Assembly: GCA_012274445.1 (NCBI GenBank)
Contig: JAAROD010000054.1
Location: forward strand, 1,178,001-1,242,000
Reading direction: 5' to 3'
Source of the DNA: Sclerotiophoma versabilis
Lineage: Eukaryota; Ascomycota; Dothideomycetes; Pleosporales; Didymellaceae
Length of the DNA stretch: 64,000 bases
The notes beneath the pieces are model-generated. The model saw nothing but the letters and a program-made list of their open reading frames with translations. It was not told the origin of the DNA and searched no databases. Both the position numbers and the translations under genes were made by a program. Positions 22,755-33,499 of this stretch are shown here, piece by piece; within the stretch, counting starts at the first letter, position 1, and each line of letters opens with the position of its first letter.

Positions 22755-23309
22755 CTAAATACCAAACCATTTGCACCATAGCTGTTGGAACTTACGAAGG
22801 AAAAAGACCTCAGTAGCTCGAGCGATACTCCAATCACAAACTTGAGAAATGTCGCGAATGACATTGTTTATCTTGCGGGCCCGCCGAGTGAGTCGTTTCC
22901 GACGTCTCTGCTCAATATCTGAGAAGCTTTGTATGATAGAGTCGATCTCTTCGCATGAGTAGACCCCCTTCCATTCGAGGAAAGTGATGTAAGATACCCA
23001 TAGAAGGAATTGGAACGCACTGAAATGTTTTTGAGTCTTTGTGAATCTTAGAGAGCGATGCGTGAGCTTCCCATAGCTGTACACTAGGTTAAGGAGGCTG
23101 TCATCACCACCAAGTTTTCGCTCGTCGTCCGGTTCCTCGATGGCGACTTGGCTTGTCGTAATAAACGAATGTACAATGCGCGAGTAGGAGCGTGCGTCCT
23201 CAGCTAAGGAGAGCTGAGCCTCTCTCCAGTGGCCTTGTGCAGTGAGCTCCTCTAGATAGATTTCGTCTTGGTTTCTGCTCGGGCTTCCGTTGACTGGAGG
23301 AGTAGACAT
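22755..23309 (-). CDS. Hypothetical protein, 184 aa
   Basis: Intronless minus-strand frame with ATG at 23309. Largely helical: an N-terminal polar part, then LLNLVYSYGKLTHRSLRF, an aromatic-rich hydrophobic segment (FSAFQFLLWVSYITFLEW) and a strongly basic segment (EQRRRKRLTRRARKINN). The hydrophobic segment could be one membrane helix or a buried core helix. No known family recognised. Confidence 0.5.
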   Translation of the reverse strand: MSTPPVNGSPSRNQDEIYLEELTAQGHWREAQLSLAEDARSYSRIVHSFITTSQVAIEEPDDERKLGGDDSLLNLVYSYGKLTHRSLRFTKTQKHFSAFQFLLWVSYITFLEWKGVYSCEEIDSIIQSFSDIEQRRRKRLTRRARKINNVIRDISQVCDWSIARATEVFFLRKFQQLWCKWFGI

Positions 23310-23474
23310 CGAGGCTGCTTTCTGTTTTGGCCTTGGAGTAGTGACTGCGGGAGACTGATACGGGTCACAGAGTCTCCTGGCGCCAAAGCTGGCAATAACT
23401 GAACAGACCTGTAGGAACGTCCGTGTCGAACTTCCCTGCTGTCACGCATAGCCTGGCGCTTACCAGTAGCGGGC

Positions 23475-23488
23475 TGTGACGCGTCACA
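23475..23488. repeat. Perfect 14-bp palindrome
   Basis: The sequence TGTGACGCGTCACA is its own reverse complement. It lies 64 bp left of the 54-bp palindrome and could be a protein-binding site or part of a folded-back element. Confidence 0.8.
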
Positions 23489-23527
23489 TTGGCCCCTGCA
23501 GCTACAGGCCTATCCATCACACGCCGT

Positions 23528-23542
23528 AACGGAAACTCCGTT
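23528..23542. repeat. Short hairpin AACGGA/TCCGTT
   Basis: Six-base arms AACGGA and TCCGTT flank a three-base loop, ten bases left of the long palindrome. Confidence 0.7.
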
Positions 23543-23552
23543 GTGGCGGAAG

Positions 23553-23606
23553 TGCGCTATACCCGATTATCTACGCAAGCTTGCGTAGATAATCGGGTAT
23601 AGCGCA
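23553..23606. repeat. Perfect 54-bp palindrome
   Basis: Two 27-base arms with no spacer are exact reverse complements, centred on an AAGCTT between 23579 and 23580. The outer arm begins TGCGCTATACCC and the symmetric end reads GGGTATAGCGCA. It could be two terminal repeats of a mobile element joined head to head, a foldback element, or an artefact of cloning or assembly. Confidence 0.9.
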
Positions 23607-23829
23607 GCTCTGCTTGGCATGGCACGCCGAACGGTTCTGGAGCGCACAGACCATTGCTTTTATCTGGTGCAAGCCGTGCAGTGGTCCCCGCGACGTCTAG
23701 CCCGTTGCAGGGGTACTACAAATTTCAACCTAACAGCTACAGGTGATACATGATAGGTTGCGATCTCAATTCGTGCAAAAGTAGCATTCAAGGCAGTAGC
23801 TAATTAGCTATCTATCGAAGAAATGTAGT

Positions 23830-25108
23830 TTACTCTGACGAACAAATGTCGCAAACACCGCCATTAGAAGCCAAGAAACGGTTCCATCCACAGACTTCGC
23901 AACTGTTACATCTACAGAAGAGCCCTTTGCTACAAGGCTCTTCGATGTACCTTTTCCAGTCCTCGCCTTGCTCTCGCCAGCTCAGAGTTGGATAGTTGTA
24001 CTTGTCCGACTGTATGTAACGCCTCTGATCATCCTTGTGCATCTTCATGCAGTTCATTGAATATTCGATTGAGTCAAGATGCCATTTCATCTGTGTGACT
24101 GAGGTCTGTCGAAGGAATGATTTCATCCTGGCCGCTGTCAGTCTACCATGTTTAACCTAGAAAAATGCAGTCTCTTTGGAGGGCTTACTTTGTTTCCCAA
24201 CTTCTAGTAAACAACGAGATACCGCTCGCCATGCAGACTGCCATGCATGTTTCATAACGGGCCGTCGAGCCCATTGCCCATTCAAACTGCGTTGCTTCCA
24301 GAGCTTGCAATGCCTCTTTCCATTCTACGCGTGAGACCTTAAGGTCAAAACCGCAATGAATGGCTGTGATTTCCCACGATTCCAAAGGAATCCGAACATT
24401 ACTTAACTTACAGATGAACGTCTATAGAAACGTTAGTGCGTGCGATAATGGAAACCCAGAATCTTACCATAAACTTGCAAAATGAAGTCATGATCTTTGG
24501 AAGGCAACGTAAGAGTTCGTCTGCCTTGTTGACATCAAGCAGTGCGGGTAAAGGCCGAAGACCGCCATCTCTGCAGACCATCCGGCTGCAAAGCAACCAC
24601 GATGCTGAAGCATTCACGCAGTGATTCTTGTCGTTTCTTGCTCGAGGACGGATGACATGCTCTAGTGATGCCACACGAAGAAACCAGGAACAAGCGAGAA
24701 GGAGTTTCTCATCGGAATCGAAAAAATTCCCGTCAGAATTGACAGAACATTTGAGTAGGGTCTGGAATTCATACATCATCGATTGTGCGGTACAGTCCGA
24801 GGTTCGCAAGGAGGTAGCTAATTAGACGCGGCTTGTTATAAACCTCTTATAGCCAGAACATAGTGCCTCTAATACATGTGGGCGAACTTATTATGGCATT
24901 CAGCTAGAGGCAATAGCAGCCGATTCCATTCATTTGCGATCATTCCAATAACATCGAGACCATTAACCGACAGATTATGCTCATGTTGGTCTAAATCGGT
25001 GGCCAGTTGAAATCGTCGTGGGGTCGTACTAGTGGTAGAATGCGCAGTCAGTGGCACCAGGTGTATCATCTGAGATTGCAGTGAACAAGTCATCGTGAGG
25101 CCCATCAC
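23830..25108 (-). CDS. Unrecognised multi-exon gene, copy B of a two-copy family
   Basis: Minus-strand coding blocks in order: 25108-24869, 24809-24408, 24385-24185, 24126-23830. They are collinear with copy A at 9682-11099 (shared WLL/WLC...RCLP, AVCxASG and KWHL blocks). Intervening text has the size of short fungal introns. The last block ends in a Cys-rich tail: PCSKGLFCRCNSCEVCGW and CDIC, a plausible zinc-binding cluster that is missing from copy A. The first block (LSVNGLDVIGMIANEW) recalls the beta-rich C-terminal half of some HET-domain proteins, but no HET domain is visible upstream, so I do not assign it. Exon boundaries are approximate. Confidence 0.45.
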
Positions 25109-26052
25109 TTTCGTCTAATTACAAGGGACATGGAAGGTAGCTAACGTTGAAGCTCGAACGTAAGCGTAAACAGCAATTCAGTATGTCAATGTTCGATTGG
25201 ATGACAACTTACCGATGCATGACTGAATGGCTGGCCATTCGGTTGGGGATCAAGGCCTGCTTCCCGCATCGCGCAAGGACGTTTGATGCACCTCATGCGT
25301 GCGCTACAGGACGTATTGGTCTACACCGCGCATTACGAGCATCGCATTGACGCCGTGTGAAAATGGCCTTGGTCTTGCATCCGAGTGGGACCCCTTGCCG
25401 CAAATCCCAAAGCTGGTCTGATGACTACGGCGACGCTACTAGCAAGATGCAGCTAGGAAGCGCCCGCACACGGTTTAGCCCATAGCCCTATTTTAAGCGT
25501 TAGTTGTACATTCTGCGGCAAAGTTGCTTGGTCTTCAAACTTAGAACCGTACCTACGGCTCTGCGGGTTGTGAGCGCTCTATAGCAAAGTTGCACAAGAT
25601 GAACAATGCAAGGGTCATGATATGGGACTCTACAAAGTACAATATGGATTCATTGCAGTTGTTTCCATTGCGCAGAACATAATCAAACGACAAACGAAAG
25701 AAACCATTTCTAGCCTGCTGACTGCATTCAACTTTATCCGGTCCATTAATTCCTGCCTGCCCAAAACTGCTAGTACTTTTGCCTCCTCCAATTTCAGGCA
25801 AACGCTCACACGTAAGACAGATGGCAGTTCATAACGATTTCGAGCAGAACGACATGGGGCAAGGAGCTTCCGATATAACTGGCGCGCCCAAGCCTCCACC
25901 TTCGCCAAAGTCGACGGACAACTCTCCAATAAAGCTGAAATAATTCAGTTGTTGTGGCGCTGTAACTGTCTGCTCATTGTCTGGCGGTCATCAGTACTTG
26001 GTCTTTACTTGTATCATAGACGAATACATGCTAGTTAGACCGAACTGATTGA
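25109..26052. other. Intergenic region, nothing supported
   Basis: Overlapping frames at 25553-25929 on both strands lack ATG starts or domains. Probably the region upstream of copy B and downstream of the JmjC-Ulp1 gene. Confidence 0.35.
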
Positions 26053-29000
26053 TCAAGTCTTGTGCCGTTTGCTTTCTCGAAGATCTGCCTTCCAAACAGT
26101 TGGTGGGTGTGATCGCTTGACATCTTCGTTAATGGTTTCCAAAGCCTTGGTCTGCAAGTGAGTGATCTCTTCCCAGAATGGCTCGTACAGGTAGAACTGT
26201 CCAAGATTCACGCGATTCCACTTGCTGAGATCAGGCTTGAGATGACTGAACCACTTTACGAAAAAGCTGGCTTCCGGAACAGACATCTCATGGTATCTAC
26301 ATTAGAGGATCAGTAAAATGTTGATATGGAATAGCTCAGACGTACTCTGCAGGTCTGATAGGCGTCTCTGAAACCATTGCTTCTGGTACAACCCCTTCCA
26401 ACTTACAAGGGACAGCATCCTTATACGGAAGGCCTGGCAATAGACCAAGACCAAGGTGAGATACTAGCATGTAGTATTCCTTGCCAACCTGAAGGTGTTT
26501 TGCAAGAGTTCTACGCCAGAATCGTTCTGATCTACTCTCGTTACCTGGAATGGTTTCGATGATTTGATCCATAACCACATTCCTCGATGCCTTTCGATTG
26601 TGTTCTGGAGGGTCCAATTTATGGCCCATTGACGATGCCCGTCTGCGTAGAATTCGAGCCTTCTTTCTTTGCACCTCTAGTTTGCTTACTTCGGACTCGA
26701 CCAGAAGGTGTAGCTTTAACACAAGAAACTTCGAACGTACAGCCTGCAGGTACAAGCCAGGGGCATCTTCGATCTGTTTGACCAAATCAAAGATGATCCT
26801 AGAACCGTCCGGTTTCTGCAGTACGAGGTCTGAGGTTCTCAAATCTACAGCTGTGCTTAGGAAGCGCTCGTGATCGTCCATAGAACAATGAAGAATCATC
26901 TGGATCAGCCGTATTTTCCGCTCGTCACTATGTAGAGACCTGTCTGCTAACGCTGTAGCGACCTGGGGTCCAACCAAGCAGGTCGGTGCGCAAATAATGC
27001 CACTCATATCACCGTCTGTAGAGAGATCTTCTTCTTGACTGTCTGCTGATGAGATACGCATAGCAACAGCATTGCGACCAGTTAACTGGTATAGTACGGT
27101 CGACATCTTGTAGCCTTCTAACAGTGTACGCAGGTAATAAGAACGCATGTTGAGTGGAGTCACTGCGGGTTCGACTGTGTTCAGATACACTTCAAGTGCA
27201 TAGCAGCAGCACAAACCACATGACGCACCGTCTGGATTGGGGGGAAGCTGCAACTAGGTCAGTCAGAGCACGGACAGCGTATAAAAAGCATACATCTTTG
27301 CAGAAGAGATCCGGAGGCTGGTCGCCATTGATTACCGAACCAAAAGCTGAAGCCCAACGCTCGGCGAAGATCTGGTCGATCCCCCAAGTCGTGAAGGTAT
27401 TTTTGCGAATATCGAGGAGCGCCAACACCCAGTGATTACGGCCTGAGCGGGCGGACTGGTTACCGGCGTTCACATGGAATGGCAGAATAACGCCTGCAGC
27501 ATGAACTTCGGCATCAGAAATAACCTTGGAAGCTGTTATTGTCGCCAGGTTGAGCGTCAGAGAGTCTACAACGTGATATCCATGACGTAGGGCAATGAGA
27601 ATGAGTAGCTTCTGTAGTGTATCATCACACAGTTCCTCGCCTGGTAAAAACTGTTGTAGCTTAGTGTTGAGTTGCAAATGGTCTTTGCAGTCGAACCAGT
27701 GCGGCGCAATGTTCTGGTCAATGGAAGCCTTGATGAGGCTCTCGATGTCTGAGTAAACATTAGACTGCTTCTCTGGGAGCCGTAGGAAGCCGCCGAGCTC
27801 ATACGGCTTGTCGTCTATGATCTCGATGATATTGTTGACCTTGTCACCATTGGTTTGATCGTTTTGGCGGTCTTCTAACGTCGAAGAGATCTTGAAATCC
27901 TTGAACCTAATAGCATTCAGACCACAGCGTTTTGGCCCCCTTTGGCACCACTTATAACCGCTTGGCGACTCCTGTGCGTCGGGAAACTCGTAGTTGATAG
28001 CAACCGCAAAATTTGCTCCGATGTTCCGTATCTCGTGATATGTTAACCCTGGAAGCGTGACCATAATCTCTCCAGGACGTTGGCAAGCCAGATCGAACTC
28101 AATCCCTCTCTCTCGGAGCCAGAGAGGACTCAAAACAACATGGTGGTGGCGTAGAAACTGTGAGCACCTTTGGCCATGAAACTCTGCACGGACAGATTCC
28201 TCCAGCTTTTGTACGGAGCTGCGACGTACTACAATCCAATGCTTTTCGGCTCCAGCCAGCAGCATGTTGGCTGATCCCGCATATCCATCTTCGATATGCA
28301 TATTGGCTGGCGTACCTCGTTCATAACTCACATACCAATAAGGACTATTAATCCCCGGCAGGTCTGGTCTTTGACTCGTGATGGGACCAGGATCTAGCAA
28401 CTTTCCGATCATCTGACCAGTCTCAGTGTTGCTTGCGTGAGGGCCGATAAGGTATGAGACGGAGATTCTTTGCTCGCCAATGGAGTCAATCGATGCTTGA
28501 AATTCTCGCTCTGGCGCGATTAATGGCTCTCCGGCTTCGAGACTTGGCAAATTGAATTCCAGCTTAGCCCCATCATCCCGGTAGATGTGATGGAAACCTT
28601 TGCCTCCATCTTGAAGTAAGAAGCCTTTGCTGTACTCATCGTTACAGCGCGTCTTTGCCCGAAGCATCTCGTCGAGGTCCGAATGATTCCAAGACATGGC
28701 TGTAGTCAAGATCAAGTATCCGCGCTCATCAACCGATTGTTCACTCAACGCTGTTCGCGCTTTCTGGATCGTGGAGACCATGTTTTGTCCCAAGTCTGTT
28801 GGTTCGCAGTAGTACCGCAAAGAGGTCGGATCACCTCGAGAGACACTGCCATCGAGAGTTCCAGCTCCCATCGTAGCTCCGACCGTACGTATTGCTGGTG
28901 TCTCGCCAATGTCTTGGTCATTCTCTCGTTGTGACAAATTGCCTCCAATAGCTTGGTGATCCTTTCGAAAAGGTAGACGCTGATTATGGAATACTGTTCG

Positions 29001-29360
29001 ATTGGCTGTTGCTATTTTTTGGCCATCAACCTCGAGTACATTCGCTGGAGCGGTCGACTTTTTGAGCGACTGACTTCTCTTTTCTTCTGCCACTTTAATG
29101 TTCTTTAAAATCTGGCTACATACATTGTTGATGCGTTTCTTTGACAATTCGACGGTCTGACGAAGCTGAGCCAAGGTGTTCTTGCGACATGCGGCTCTTT
29201 GCCCAGATTGCTGCGGTCGGTGCAAGAGCGACCTGGAGCTAGTGGCTTGAGTGCTCCAGGCCTGAAGCTCCGTCTGCACCGCCTGGAGAGTCGCCATCAA
29301 ATCCGATGTTTCTGCGAGAAGCTTGTCAGCCATGGCCTTAGATTGTCGGTCTGAAGACAT
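26053..29360 (-). CDS. JmjC + Ulp1-like (C48) protease fusion, 1072 aa
   Basis: Three minus-strand exons, 29360-27294, 27253-26346 and 26296-26053, joined by introns of 40 nt (GTATGC...CTGACCTAG) and 49 nt (GTACGT...ATGTAG); all frames agree (3219 nt). Residues 1-100 include a helical segment. A JmjC domain lies at about 300-460: the iron ligands H-x-E (MHIEDGYAG, about 354) and distal His (LTYHEIRNIG, about 442) are present, as is the cosubstrate-site Lys (GAEKHW), followed by LRHHHVVLSP. A Ulp1-type cysteine protease lies at about 600-720: catalytic His (NHWVLALLD, about 642), Asp (TTWGID), Gln (LQLPPNPDG) and Cys (GASCG, about 700). A helical C-terminus follows. Known roles: JmjC proteins are Fe(II)/2-oxoglutarate oxygenases, often histone demethylases; Ulp1 relatives cleave SUMO or similar modifiers. 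The combination suggests a chromatin/SUMO-linked enzyme, possibly derived from a transposon gene. Substrates unknown. Confidence 0.85.
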
Positions 29361-29994
29361 GATGTGTAGTCGTGAAATAGGCCAGTGTGATACGTGTGAA
29401 CTGTAGTCGCAAGCATGCGTCAGTGGAGTGCAGCCACTTATCTACCAGGAACTGGCATTGATGGCTTGCTGTCTGCCATCCGTGCCAGGCAAACGATGCT
29501 CATTGGCAGGCTTGGTCAAACATGCGCTGTGTCGGGATGACTAACAAGCGAGAACCAACCATTAGGCGCTGCACGACAGTGACAGCCGAGCCAGGCTCGG
29601 GAACTACTAATCTGCCCCGGTTGGCCCGTGTCCCAGGCCGTGCACACCCTGTGGCCAAGCCAACCCCACGCAACACAAGCGCCGATTGTCCACCTTACCT
29701 CCATCGGAAGACAGTAAGATAAGAACGTTCACCGCTGCTGGCAAAAGCGTGCATTATGGCCATCGACGCTCCAGCACCAACATCAAGAAAAAGAGCGCAT
29801 CAATCCGATCAAGAAGGCGTGTCCGCCTAACGCTCATGATCTACATCGGGTCCTAACATCCTACAGCACATTCGCGACGCGTACGTCTTGTGAAGGCTCA
29901 CGACGACCATACGTTGTTCAGGCCAAAGCTTCCAGAGGGACAGGTAGATGCTCCAAGCCCCTTGTGCCTTGTATGGAGCTGACCTACTCCGTAG
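29361..29994. promoter_or_regulatory. Shared upstream region of divergent genes
   Basis: This stretch separates the ATG of the JmjC-Ulp1 gene (29360, minus) from the nuclease-like gene (plus). No consensus element was identified. It may serve as a bidirectional promoter. It also probably contains short 5' exons of the plus-strand gene: an ATG at 29757 opens 21 codons ending before a GTGTCC, and a CTAAC...CTACAG acceptor-like site follows. Confidence 0.4.
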
Positions 29995-31344
29995 TCAACC
30001 CAGCTGCAGCCTGCAGAGCGCAAACGAGCCCGCGACGCCGAGAGCCCGTCGACAACGACCCACATAGAACCAGCACCGAAGAGGGTGTGTTCTCTCGACT
30101 CGCACCGATTCGATACAGAACGTGCCATTGATCACTGGCGGCGAATTGGATATTGGCCGAACGAATACTTCGAGCCTAACACCATGACACATCTACTTGC
30201 GCGAAACCGTCCAGCCTCTTTGCGACGCAGACGGTCAGAGGCAGGCTCTTTCACATCGAACAGTACGCCTAGTGATCAGAAGTCAAGGGATGAGAAGTCT
30301 ACACCATACAAAGACGCCAAATACGAGGTCCAACTCGAGTTGAGGGATGTCTACCTGGAAGATCCCCCAATCAACATAACGCCAGCAAGTAAGGAGTGGT
30401 GTCAGACATTACTTGATACCGTACAATCTGTCCCACACGGTTCCTTGTTCCAGGATCGATGCTTTATAAAGTTTTATAAAAGCATCAAGAACAGGAATGA
30501 AGCAAAGATTGTCCAAGACATTGCGCGATTAATCGTTCCTTCTGCGGAGGCCATGTACCTGCTGGGTGCGGAAGACCTGGTTCATTTGATTGAGAGCGTT
30601 AACGAGGGATGGAATAACGCCATTCCACTGTTCGGAACCCGCCCTCAGCCTGATTATTCCGTTGGGTTTGCCCGGAAAGCCTTTTCATCTCAACAAAATG
30701 AAAAACTCGCCCCCTACGTTGGCGAATACCCTGGTACCTGTCAGTCTTACTTTATGGCTACTTGGTACATGCACTTCCCGTTTCTCGCCAGTGAGGTGAA
30801 GTGTAACTCAGCAAGCCTCGACGTCGCCGACCGTCAGAATGCTCACAGCATGACACTCGCAGTACGATCTGTAGTCGAGTTGTTCCGCCTTGTCAAGCGG
30901 CACACTGAACTCAATGGAGAGATTCTCGCGTTCTCAATTTCACACGATAGTCGGAACGTGCGGATGTACGGCCATTTCCCTGTCATAAATGGCCAAAGTG
31001 TATCGTACTATCGTCATCTCATCAGTGGCTACGATCTTACCGCTGACAAAGGTGATAAGAGATGGTCTGCGCACAAGTTCATCACGAGTGTGTACAAGCT
31101 TTGGGTGCCTCGTCATCTTGAGCGTTTATGCTCAGCCATCGATGCGCTACCCCTCAAAGCAGCGTTGGGACCTGCATATACAGAGCGAGGGTCGGAAGCT
31201 TCGCAGGAACCATCCTCGCATGCTAAGTCTTCCGTGGACGCAGCGATTCCAGCTGAGCTTGCTGGCAGCAATGTAGAGGCAGGACCACCCACTCCCGATA
31301 CTTCTTGCACTGAGCAAGTACCTTCTAAGAGACCAAGGGTATAG
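29995..31344 (+). CDS. PD-(D/E)xK-like protein of a fungal DUF7924-type family
   Basis: The frame is open from 29995 to the TAG at 31342. No good ATG lies at its head, so a 5' exon is expected upstream; a candidate acceptor ends at 29994 (CTGAC...CGTAG). The N-terminus has basic nuclear-type patches (ERKRARDA, RRRRSEAG). The core, about 110 residues after SLFQDRCF, contains LFGTRPQPDYSVGF, about 48 residues later SEVKC, then DRQNAHSMTLA and ISHDSRNVRMYGHFPVI. The D...E-x-K...Q arrangement matches the PD-(D/E)xK nuclease fold. I recall this as the fungal family DUF7924, found in many copies per genome; the name is from memory. A nuclease or nucleic-acid role is inferred from the motif only. 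The C-terminal 60 residues are Ser/Pro/Ala-rich. Confidence 0.7.
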   Translation, partial: STQLQPAERKRARDAESPSTTTHIEPAPKRVCSLDSHRFDTERAIDHWRRIGYWPNEYFEPNTMTHLLARNRPASLRRRRSEAGSFTSNSTPSDQKSRDEKSTPYKDAKYEVQLELRDVYLEDPPINITPASKEWCQTLLDTVQSVPHGSLFQDRCFIKFYKSIKNRNEAKIVQDIARLIVPSAEAMYLLGAEDLVHLIESVNEGWNNAIPLFGTRPQPDYSVGFARKAFSSQQNEKLAPYVGEYPGTCQSYFMATWYMHFPFLASEVKCNSASLDVADRQNAHSMTLAVRSVVELFRLVKRHTELNGEILAFSISHDSRNVRMYGHFPVINGQSVSYYRHLISGYDLTADKGDKRWSAHKFITSVYKLWVPRHLERLCSAIDALPLKAALGPAYTERGSEASQEPSSHAKSSVDAAIPAELAGSNVEAGPPTPDTSCTEQVPSKRPRV

Positions 31345-31532
31345 TCCGCACCTTATTCACAGTCCGTTTCTCGTTCAATCCGTTTTGATCAGAAACCTTT
31401 AGCTCGTTTACGGCATGTATTCTGCGCATGCACTTCTATACAATACAATTTTGGACGCTAAGGATTATCGTTCATTTAGGCTGAGAGTGCTCGCCATTCA
31501 TATTGCTACGTAGTCGTCCTATCACCGGGATC

Positions 31533-32407
31533 TTATCTGATTTGACTAGCTGAATTAATTCGTTTCGAACCATTATCATTGGTACAGTCGTATACTTGTA
31601 CGTACTGAAACAGGCGTATCCCAATCTGCAAAGGTTCATTGAAATAAATGATAACGGGCCAGTCCATATCCGTACGCTCTGACAGGCACAAGGTCATGCC
31701 CAAGGTGTCACCCAAACCCAGGCAAACACCTGCGCAGATGTGCTGCTTCTTGCCTGTATGTTCGTCCAGCTCCACCCGCATCTGCCAGCTTCTCTGTTCA
31801 CTTGGGAGCGATACAGAGAGCTCATTCCCATCTTTAGGTCCATTTGATATCCCTTATCGAGTGAATACTTGCTTGATCGCCCCAGTAATTGTCATCTCCA
31901 GCCAGTGAATCCCAAGTGGTCCGCTTCCGAAATCGACCTTTCCAGTACTGGAATTTTTGTGGCGCAAACTCCATATTGTAGTAAGCCATTGAGAGATTCG
32001 GAAGTAGTCAGCTCGCCCTGCAATTCTTCGTCCTGGTCACAGATGCGTTTATAATTGCGGTGGGAAGTCAAAGCATATCTTCTATACGCCACAGATCTCG
32101 GATCAACGTAGAACGTCCTGTTCGGTGGCGGCTCCAAGCTCGGGTGCCTCATTCCGCGCAGTAATGGAGTCAAATTTGCCCCAACGACCGAGATTTCATA
32201 TCCTTCTGTCTCCAGACGACTGAACTAAGATTTGTTCCTGAAAATCTGTCTCCAAAGTTGCACATACTCAACTTCCTGCGCACTTGTTAACGAAATTCTG
32301 AATACGGAGAGGAACGAACGCAGATCCAAGAGCGCTAGGAGGTTAGACAGAGCAGCGCCAAATTCGGAACTGTAATACAACAACCAGCAGCATTCTTGTG
32401 GGATCAC
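31533..32407 (-). pseudogene. Decayed unrecognised gene
   Basis: Minus-strand coding-like text runs from about 32407 to 31533. It reads as one frame through LTSAQEVEYVQLWRQIFRNKS, a TAG near 32228, then FSRLETEGYEISVVG and SLEPPPNRTFYVDPRS, and resumes in another frame at about 31860-31533 with NELSVSLPSEQRSWQMRV and ICAGVCLGLGDTLGMT. The TAG would come from CAG by C-to-T at CpA, or the site (AAATCTTAG) could be a real splice acceptor. A further in-frame TAA lies near 31859. No family recognised. It may be a multi-exon gene that I failed to splice. Confidence 0.35.
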
Positions 32408-33499
32408 TATATCGAAGGAGGTTATTGCTGGCTAAATTTCACTGACATCGCCTTGGTCATAGGAGGTTGGTATTGTCCGTGACCCATAGATTTGAATATG
32501 ACTAACTTAACACATCTCTAGCTTAGTCAGCCTTCATGGACTTCGTGCTTGCAGCATTACCATAGCACGTGATGATGGCTTTGAGTATCAAGCGCAAAGA
32601 GAAGATTACAATAGCATGCGGCTTATCTCTTGGTGTGTTTGCAGGCGCATGTTCAGTAGTACGTACTGTTGAGCTGAAGAGCCTATCGTCAATGGACAAC
32701 TACACGTCTACGACACTGCACCCATGCTGCTATGGTCTTCGTCAGAGGTCTGTCTGACTCTGATCTGCACCTGCATACCAACCCTCCGCCCTTTGTGTAT
32801 CCGGATGGTCCGAGGCACCAATGAGCAATCAAACGACCAATCTCACACGCTCCACGAAACTCCACATCAACGTTCCTACACCCTCAACGAATATTCGAAA
32901 CTGGATAATGGTAAGAGCACGGATGGTTCTATTGATCAGAATAATCGAGTCTAAGTAAACAAGGAGATTCTTGTCAACACTGAGCTAGTGAAAGGCAATA
33001 GAGACTCGTTGTTAAAGGCGGGCAATTCAGGACACTGTCATGATCAAGAATCAGGGGTTGTATTAACGACATGCACACATTAATAATATGGTCCCACTCG
33101 CATTTGAGTGTATATGCAGATACTGCCAAGTCAGCCAAAGTCTTAAGTCCGATTGTCAGGCATATGGTTGCGCGATTGTGATGACGCATTATTCCGATTG
33201 GAGTCCCTGGAACGACAGAGTTGCATTACAGCTGCATAAAGGTCGTTGTTACCTAACATAGCTACGCTGAAGATTCTGGAAGATTTGATAATATAAGCCA
33301 TTATTGATGATAAACAATGAATAGTATTTTCGGAATATGGTTTCTGAAATCTGTCTCCAGTTTTTCTGAAGGACACTTTGAAGCACCTCTGGATCACCAG
33401 CGGCGCAATAAGAACCCTTAGAGCCGTTCGGACTGAACAGCAGATCGCATAAGTTCTGTTCTTTCAGCCTATGACCTTCGCCTCTCTCCATATACAGCC
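32408..33499. other. Long intergenic region, nothing supported
   Basis: Overlapping short frames on both strands; none has a domain, and neighbouring frames do not join by consensus introns. Confidence 0.35.

Larger units (their letters stand above)
23310..23829. other. Noncoding region with palindrome cluster
   Basis: No gene supported. Three perfect inverted repeats are packed into about 130 bp (listed separately). Confidence 0.5.

Noticed and set aside
24869..25108. HET-domain protein C-terminus
   Set aside because: Only a vague resemblance in one block; no HET signature motifs (SHTW, WVDAxCI-like) found upstream on that strand.
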